Shown here one piece after another: positions 57,506-64,000 of a stretch of DNA of 64,000 nt. The stretch's first letter is position 1. Each line of letters opens with the position of its first letter. The DNA lies in NCBI GenBank assembly GCA_033961575.1, contig CM066730.1, positions 134,292,023-134,356,022 on the forward strand, written 5' to 3'. The notes under the pieces were generated by a model. That model was not told the DNA's origin, did not search any database, and saw only the letters and a list, made by a program, of their open reading frames with translations. A program made the position numbers and the translations under genes. The stretch comes from Aselliscus stoliczkanus (taxonomy: Eukaryota; Chordata; Mammalia; Chiroptera; Hipposideridae).

Positions 57506-58734
57506 AGGCGATCACCCTGAAATAACATTAAGTTTGTCACAGTGCAAAAGTATGAAGTAGATGGTACAGTGTTCCAGATGACAGCAAAAGGGGCAGGTTA
57601 GTTATATTACTCATCTGAAGCAAAAGTATAACCAAGCTACTCCATCGCAGAATTTTGTCATGTCTCTAATATCTGGACTAGTATAATATGTGTGACCCAT
57701 TTTCACCCCTAAAAAGAATGACCTAGAGTAATTAACTAGAACCAGAGGCTAGGACAGAACAAGTGATACACAACAACATAGCAATCAAAATGATAACATC
57801 CTTAAAATTTTTTCCCTAACAGATACATTCAGTTTCTGTGAACTGAAGCTAAATTGCCTATAGGGATGTGTGTGCGTGTGTGCGTGCGTGTGTGTGTGTG
57901 TGTGTGTGTATTTCCTGTTGGATTTTCTAGTTTTACCACTCCGTTCTTATGTTAGTATATAGTAAAACATTCCTTACAAGGTTTTTAAAGGACCCATCTT
58001 AACAAAGAAAACATTCATAAAAGTTAAATGGCAAACTGAACTCATGGATTGAATGGGTAATAAAAAGCTTATGAACATCTGACTTCCAAACAAAACCAAT
58101 AAGAAGTAAAATGAAACAAAACAAAAAAATCCCAAAACATTCAGGTTCCCAATATTGAGAGGAAAAATGATTGAAATTTTGTGGAAGCTTCAAGAGAAAA
58201 AAAGGTTTTGCCCAACTGTACCTCAACAACAAAGTTCTGAGGGGTATGGAGACATTTGGAAGTCTGGTTCTTCTACATTCCCACAGCCACTCAATTGTTC
58301 AATGGGCAGTTATGCCCAAACTTCCAGCCCCAAAATAGTAATTCAGATTTAGGGCTGACAGGGATCAGCACAGCTAGAATTTTATTAATGACAGGGGGCA
58401 GGGAGGTGGGGGGTGACGCTGTGATAACATACAGGAAACCAACAAGCAGCCTACACTCACACCAAAACAACACACATAAACACACATAAATACAACTTGC
58501 ACACAATTTCCAAGAGTCCATAAGTCACTTGAGACATGGAATCCAGACTGAGAGCCCTGGCACATAGTAAGAATCCTTATATTTGAGGATCTGGCCAAGT
58601 TTAGAACCACAAGTAAAATGATTGAACTGCTTTCTTATTTTGTGGCTTCCTAACAGGCAAGTCCCTTTGGTTTCTCAGATATGAGCTGAGAATGAGCAGT
58701 TTTCATTTAGTGGATGGTCCAGCCATACAAAGTG
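57506..58734. other. Unique DNA
   Basis: Apart from a (TG)n repeat at 57866-57909, nothing is recognised. Confidence 0.35.
57866..57909. repeat. (TG)n microsatellite with CG interruptions
   Basis: About 22 TG-type units. The first half contains three TGCG interruptions and the second half is pure. Confidence 0.95.
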
Positions 58735-58960
58735 TGGCTGCCAGAGGCTGACTGCCTGAGTCCCTGTCCTGCCTCTGTCTCTTAATCGCTGTGTAATCTT
58801 GAATAAATTTTACTTATTCCTCTGTACCTCAGTTTCCTCATCTCTAAGACAGGGATTGATAATAACACTACCTCAAAAATGTTGTAAAGATTAATTGAGC
58901 CTTTATAGGGAAAGCACTTAGAACACCATCTATCTCGCACATATGCAAACACAAACTAAA
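58735..58960 (+). repeat. MIR SINE, near full length
   Basis: 'gactgcctgagtccctgtcc', 'cagtttcctcatctctaag' and 'taaagattaattgagccttt' follow MIR in plus orientation. Confidence 0.9.
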
Positions 58961-59081
58961 TATCAGCTATTAGAATTCTGTGGTCCTTCTTAGGAAAGGA
59001 GGAAGATAGCCTAATAAAGATTTGTACAGCACTACAGGTCTGCAGAGAATAGTAGTTAATCCTGGCATTAATGCTCCATAT

Positions 59082-59315
59082 CAGAGGTTGGCAAACTTTT
59101 GAGATGGAAGAGCCAATCCTGTCCCTCACAACAATTTAAAAATTATTCAAGAGCCATAAAACAAATGAAATCACCATTATGTGAATAATATTGTTTAAAA
59201 TTTTTATAAATGAAACTATGATAGTTTTATTTTCATTTTCAATTTTACTTCAGAGCCACATGTATATACCCAAAGAGCCACACGTGGCTCGCAAGCTGCA
59301 GTTTGCCGAGCCCTG
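59082..59315. mobile_element. Non-autonomous hAT DNA transposon
   Basis: About 234 bp with imperfect terminal inverted repeats: cagaggttggcaaactttt at the left end against the reverse complement of gcagtttgccgagccctg at the right end. A perfect 8-bp target duplication ctccatat is at 59074-59081 and 59316-59323. Eight-base duplications and these ends are typical of hAT elements (MER5-like). There is no transposase frame, so it depended on another element. Confidence 0.85.
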
Positions 59316-59559
59316 CTCCATATTAAATCATCATCAGATTTCCACTTCCATTATCTTTGCAAAGTTGACTCGTTAACTGAGTATATACCACCACCACCTA
59401 TGTTTCCATACAATGGTAAGTGTTGGGAGTTAGAAAATATTGTTAGCCAGTGAAATTTATCACAAATAATGATTAAGAAAACTATGCCATTAGATTAATA
59501 GCTTTACTTATTTTCAGGTTGTGAAGGCTTGGCCAGCACCCATAGACAGTGACAAATTA

Positions 59560-59700
59560 GAAGAGACCTCAGTGACCATAAGCCTGTCGTCTGGTCCTCA
59601 CTGGGCAGCTGGGAAAGTTAAACCCAGGGCCATGCACGACTTGCCCACATAGAGCCTGTAAGTAGCAGAGCCAAGAACTCAGAGCTTGGGATGTTTTGTT
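59560..59700 (-). repeat. MIR-like SINE, antisense
   Basis: 'cagctgggaaagttaaaccc' and 'gtaagtagcagagccaagaac' fit an antisense MIR3-type copy. Confidence 0.55.
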
Positions 59701-59704
59701 TGCT

Positions 59705-59830
59705 CATCTGCCTCCTTTCTCTAGACTGTCAACCCATGGAGGCCAGAAATTAGTCATATATGTCTTCCTACCTTCATGTCAGCCCAGCACACATAGACAC
59801 AGAAGGCAACAGTAAATGAGGGTTAAAAAC
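59705..59830 (+). repeat. L2 LINE 3' end
   Basis: 'tagactgtcaacccatggag' and 'cagcccagcacacatagac' are a diverged L2 terminus. Confidence 0.55.
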
Positions 59831-59934
59831 AACCAGAGCAACGCAGTGTTCTTTGTTTCTTCTAGGGTCCTGTTTTAACTCTAAAAAGGAAGATAGTTAT
59901 CTCCTTCACTGAAAAGATGATGCAAATGAGAAAG

Positions 59935-60080
59935 AAAAGCAGACAGGAAACCTGAGCATCTGTTGGTCTGTGAGTCAGGAGACCTGAGCTCTCGTCCTAC
60001 TTCTACCCTAAACTTGCTTTGTGACACTGGACAGCAATGAATTTTTCTAAAAGAAGATGAGCAGATAAGATGGCTATCCT
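59935..60080 (+). repeat. MIR3-like SINE
   Basis: 'ggtctgtgagtcaggagacc', 'tgagctctcgtcctacttc' and 'gctttgtgacactggacagc' match a MIR3-type element. Confidence 0.6.
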
Positions 60081-60144
60081 TGATCGAACTAAAAGGAGTC
60101 AAATTTTATGAGGTCACAAAACAAGATTGAATAATAAACGCTAC

Positions 60145-60300
60145 AGTTAATTGTACGTTGCTTTATGTTTATGTTACACTTGATCATTCTTAAAAGGCTT
60201 CTTTGTACATTATCACTTAATCCTCATGGTAACCTTGAAGTAGGTCAGGAAATACAGCTCTATTTTACAGATGGTTCCACAAGGGAACAGAGGGGCCACA
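60145..60300 (-). repeat. MIR SINE, antisense
   Basis: 'cacttaatcctcatggtaacc', 'ctctattttacagatggttcc' are antisense MIR. Confidence 0.75.
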
Positions 60301-62744
60301 TGTTTTATAACAGAGTTAAATGACAAGTACTACCTGCACCAAGGGGTAAAATTCACCCTAAGAAAGAAAAAGGTATGCACAACAGCAAAGGGCCCAAGAA
60401 GAGGCACCATGTAACTTCAAGCTGGAGTTAACAAGGAGCCATGGAACCTGGCCATCACTCCCTAACTGCCTGCTTTCTTTACTCAAAATTCTACTTTCAA
60501 AGCTATGCCTCTCCCACAGCCACAGGAAGGATGGGTTATGGGAGATATGAAGTCAAGACATTTGGCAGATGGATCAGACATGGAAAAGAAAGCCTTTTGA
60601 AATGTATTGTGCCTAGTATAAAGCAAAATGTATTTCTAAGCATTTCACTGAAACATCACAGGTTGAAAGATCTTGAAATGTGAAAAATGATAATAAATGA
60701 AAATGAGGCGATACCCATTACTTATTGCTCAAGAGGAATTAAAATGCCATTAATATTCACTTTCTTTACAGAACATGCCATTGAAAAATTTAATTGTAGT
60801 AAACCTTAGCAAGTCCATCAAATCAACACTAGACTTGTCAGAAGGGCCACTCCATCTCCAAAGCCCAATCTTATCACAGAAAGCCCAAGGCTGACCTCCT
60901 GGCTACCTGGAATAGACATCTGTCTTTCAAGATTTCCCCAAAATTTTTTGAACATCCTCTCGACATCCTGACAGTTTTCTGTTTTACTGATGAGGGCCAT
61001 CATCTCAAAGTAGAATTCCAAACTCTAATTCCCAGGTTTCCTACAGCAAGGCAATCAGAAGCCCCTCTGCAAAACATGGGCACTGAAAAAGGAGTCAAGT
61101 GAAGCAGAAATGCCTTTCTAGGAGACAATCTGCCAGCAAGTGTAATGGTGAAGGGAGCTCCGGTGGGCAATGAGCCAGCCCATTGTCATCAATGGCCCAA
61201 GGAGAAGACCTGGGTGAGGTCAGAGAGTGTGTGGGGGAGAACATAAAGAAATGCAATTAGCTGGCTAGAGGAAGGCCAGTGCAAGTGGGACCTCAAACAC
61301 CGGGACGGGTAGGTGATTGGCCTTGATGCCACCAAAATAGGAGGGGCTAATGAAGCTGCTGGTAGCAGGAAGGCACATGGCATTCGGCATCCAGCTTTAC
61401 ACAAAACAGACAAATGTCACAGAGAAAATGAACTTGAAGTTGGGGAGGCAAAAGCATCACAAAAGAGTCCCAAAGACAGATATGGGGATCCTCATCCTGA
61501 TGGGGCCTTCTCTTCAAGGAAACATTGACTAAGATAAGGGCAACTGTCCTTCTTAAGGCCGTTTGATACCAAAACCCTAAGCCAGTCAGAAAAAAAAAAA
61601 AGTCAGGGGGTCCTCACACAACTGTGCTGGCTGTGTCCTTCAGAAGGGCACCAAACCCAGAGAGCTACTGAGGACCCAGTTCCATGTAGGAATCCACCAG
61701 CCACACTGAATACCATGGCCTGGGATGGCAGTCATGCAATGGAAGAGCACACATGCACCTTTCCTAATTTGGACCAAGGTACCATAAGGCCTTTGTCTAG
61801 CCTAACAAACATGATCGAACCTCTTATTCAGTTACCTCATTTCATATCCCCAGACTGCATACATTTAGACTAGTAACCTGGAGACTTTTAAACCAGTAAC
61901 TATATAAATATACGTAGTTGATTTATTCACATTCCCACACTCATACATTTCTTTATGTACAGAATGCTGCACTCGTTACAGTGGGAGATAACAGAGCTTA
62001 CCATTTAATAGACATAATTACAAGTATCATAAACAGTACAGCAAAAGGGAATAAATATTTTAATTAGCACTCCTGACAGCATCACGAAACGTGTTGCTCA
62101 CGTCACACTCAGGGCAACTGTACCAGTCCAGCGAAGACAAAAGCCAAGTACCCTCATCTAAACAAGACAAAAGGAAAACCAAAACTATCATCAAATTTAA
62201 ATACAAAGTACACTTGAAAGTTAAACTCAACTAGTAGTTTTGGAGGCAACACAGTTTATTCTTTAAAGCAAAAAGTCAGATTTTTTAGAACTAGCAAGGT
62301 TTAATTTTGGTTTCGCCACAGAATCACTGTGCCATTCCAGGAAAATATGCAAAATATACCCAGTCTTCATTTGTACGACAGGAAGCATTTTAATCAAGAA
62401 CGGAGAGGTGGAATGAGAAATCACTTAGCCAATGCAGAGTGTTCCTGTGAATTAAAGCCACTACCCCGGGCCTTGTCCATGCATTAGAAGGAGGAAGGAC
62501 AGAGATGGCTTTACACAACTAGCTCACCAGGCAAAAGCAAGAAAAACAATGAAAAGCAGAAGACTGTACTTCAAGAGAACACCATTTTAGGGAAATAAGC
62601 ATTTGGACTAAAAGCAAGGGAAGACACATTAAACCTTAAAGGAAAAGCTGATATGTGAGAGGAAACAGATAAGAGTAACTCCATGTGTCTATATACTGCT
62701 AGCCAGTCAGTACAGTTCAACCTTAGAGACAGACAGCTACCTTT
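60301..62744. other. Longest unique stretch, nothing recognised
   Basis: About 2.4 kb with no clear repeat and no exon. Frames of 60-80 codons occur on both strands with no coding signs. Confidence 0.35.
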
Positions 62745-62887
62745 TTTTCTTTTTTACTTTTTGTTGGTTTTTTTTGTTGTTGTGTTTTTTTTTTGAGGGC
62801 AGTGTCACTGGCCCTTATATGTGGGACCGAACCGGAGCCACTGGCTTCCCAAGCCAGCGCTTAACCACCGCTCCACTCCGCCGGCCC
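62745..62887 (-). mobile_element. Young short tRNA-derived SINE, copy 7, minus strand
   Basis: On the minus strand: GGGCCGGCGGAGTGGAGCGG..., B-box region GGTTCGGTCCC, TGCCCTC, then a long A-rich tail (about 50 bp on this end). Imperfect target duplication: agacagctaccttt (62731-62744) and agacagctatcttt (62888-62901), one mismatch. Confidence 0.88.
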
Positions 62888-62949
62888 AGACAGCTATCTT
62901 TTAAGTTAGGTAGAATGTGTGTGTGTGGGGGGCGGGGGCCGTTCCTGTG

Positions 62950-63050
62950 TGCCTAGAATTATGACAGGCAATTCACATTTATTAATTCATTTAATCCTCA
63001 CAGCAACCTGCCGATTTAGATCTCACTGTCCCTACTACACGGGGGGAAAA
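62950..63050 (-). repeat. MIR SINE fragment, antisense
   Basis: 'ttcacatttattaattcattt' and 'aatcctcacagcaacctgcc' are antisense MIR. Confidence 0.7.
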
Positions 63051-63705
63051 AAAACAAAACAGAGTCTAGGAGAACATAAACAGCAAGCCACTTTTATCAA
63101 TGTGAAATGTGCAGTGGGGATGGGGTGGGGATGGAGAGAGACTCCAGAGGCACCTTTGGTGACTAAGAGCTGCTGAGGAAACAGAACAAGATAGTCTTAA
63201 GAGGCTTACCAAATATGGTTCACTCTACGGACTCTAAAAGACCCAAATATAGTATGGACTTGCACTTGATCATGGCCTCCATGGCACGTATCCACTGTCA
63301 ATTGTCTCCAGTTGATAAGAATGAACAGGCTCACAGCTATTTGCAGACCAGCCACAGTCTACTTGGATAAAAGATATCCAAGTACATCCAACATGGAAAA
63401 GACACTTGAGATAAGAACACCACCTCAGCAAATTTCAGACTTGGGAATCACCACACCTGAGGCTCAATCATCAAATGAGTCATCCAAAGTTAGTCTTCAT
63501 TTTGGTTATCTATGGCATGATTATTCTAGTCTTAGTTCCTTTACTTTCACATTTTATTCAAGCATTAATTAGGTCACTTTTATTAACGACCTACAAATGA
63601 AAGGCTACAAAAAGTAAACAGATAAAAACTAGGTCTAAGCCATCAACAACAAGTGATTATCTAGAAATTTAAAACAGACTTCAATGACATATACAAAAAT
63701 ATACA
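63051..63705. other. Unique DNA, nothing recognised
   Basis: No repeat or exon could be supported. Confidence 0.35.
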
Positions 63706-63876
63706 TGGGGCACCCAGTTAGCTCAGTTGATTAGAGCACCATGCTCATAACACCAAGGTTGCCAGTTCAACCCCACCATGGGCCACTGAACTGTGCCCCA
63801 CCCACCCAACGACTAGATTGAAACAACTACTTGACTTGGAGCTGATGGGTCCTGGAAAAACACACTGTTCCCCAAT

Positions 63877-63882
<6 letters not shown>
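63706..63882 (+). mobile_element. tRNA-Ile-derived bat-type SINE
   Basis: 'gttagctcagttgattagag', 'caccatgctcataacaccaa' and 'ggttgccagttcaacccc' closely resemble tRNA-Ile from the D arm to the T arm. They are followed by 'ccactgaactgtgccccacc', 'caactacttgacttggagct' and 'cacactgttccccaatttta'. The element lacks the second half of long copies. Its end passes into the AT microsatellite. Confidence 0.85.
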
Positions 63883-63929
<47 letters not shown>

Positions 63930-63963
63930 TGACTTTTCTGACAACTATATATATATATATATA
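63883..63963. repeat. (TA)n microsatellite in two blocks
   Basis: (TA)22 or so at 63883-63927 and (TA)9 at 63946-63963, separated by an 18-base spacer (catgacttttctgacaac). It probably arose from the A/T-rich tail of the adjacent SINE. Confidence 0.9.
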
Positions 63964-64000
63964 ATCAAAAAATATTTTTAAAAAGCACATACACAGTTAC

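Noticed and set aside
63706..63785. tRNA-Ile gene
   Set aside because: The acceptor and anticodon parts are degraded and it continues into SINE-specific sequence.
1..64000. CRISPR arrays, operons, prophage or bacterial genes
   Set aside because: No regularly spaced repeats or bacterial gene structure; all repeats are mammalian.

Overview
The window is mammalian nuclear DNA, AT-rich and non-coding as far as can be read, probably intergenic or a long intron. It is filled with interspersed repeats of several ages. No protein-coding gene with a convincing exon series was found. The only long intact reading frame (31888-33936) is the C-terminal half of a LINE-1 ORF2. Almost every other open frame falls in repeats, in low-complexity tracts, or in sequence without coding signs. 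Repeat family names are from recalled consensus sequences, not a RepeatMasker run.

Organism: old mammal-wide layers (MIR, L2, L3/CR1, MaLR LTRs, L1M ends) show a placental mammal. The youngest layer is tRNA-derived SINEs of two designs. One is a ~110 bp element starting GGGCCGGCCGAGTGGCGCAG and ending TGCCCTC plus an A-rich tail. The other is a longer element ending in TTCCCCAATTCCCCAATAAAATCTT-like sequence. The second tail, and a tRNA-Ile-like relative at 63706, match what I remember of horseshoe-bat-type SINEs, so a Yinpterochiropteran (Rhinolophoidea) bat is the best guess. This is an inference.

Layout: 1-9 kb holds MIR and L2 pieces, one young SINE, an antisense L1 fragment and a long TC/AC microsatellite. 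9-24 kb holds MaLR LTRs, L2, MIR and three young SINE-type insertions, with a pyrimidine tract at 22.1-22.3 kb. 24-30 kb is mostly unique. At 31.6-36.2 kb a 5'-truncated young L1 with a perfect 17-bp target duplication sits beside two old L1 3' ends. At 37.6-39.7 kb two L3 fragments face each other as a ~330 bp inverted repeat of about 93% identity in the core, with a young SINE in each flank or spacer. At 46.4-47.2 kb a short SINE lies inside a long SINE inside a MIR. A full-length long SINE is at 48.7-49.2 kb. A CpG-retaining 300 bp block with an exon-like open frame is at 55.3-55.6 kb. A small hAT transposon with perfect 8-bp target duplications is at 59.1-59.3 kb. The end carries another young SINE and an AT microsatellite.

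There is no operon or pathway to describe. The most unusual features are the L3 inverted duplication, the CpG-retaining exon-like block at 55.3 kb, and the paired long and short forms of the young SINE.
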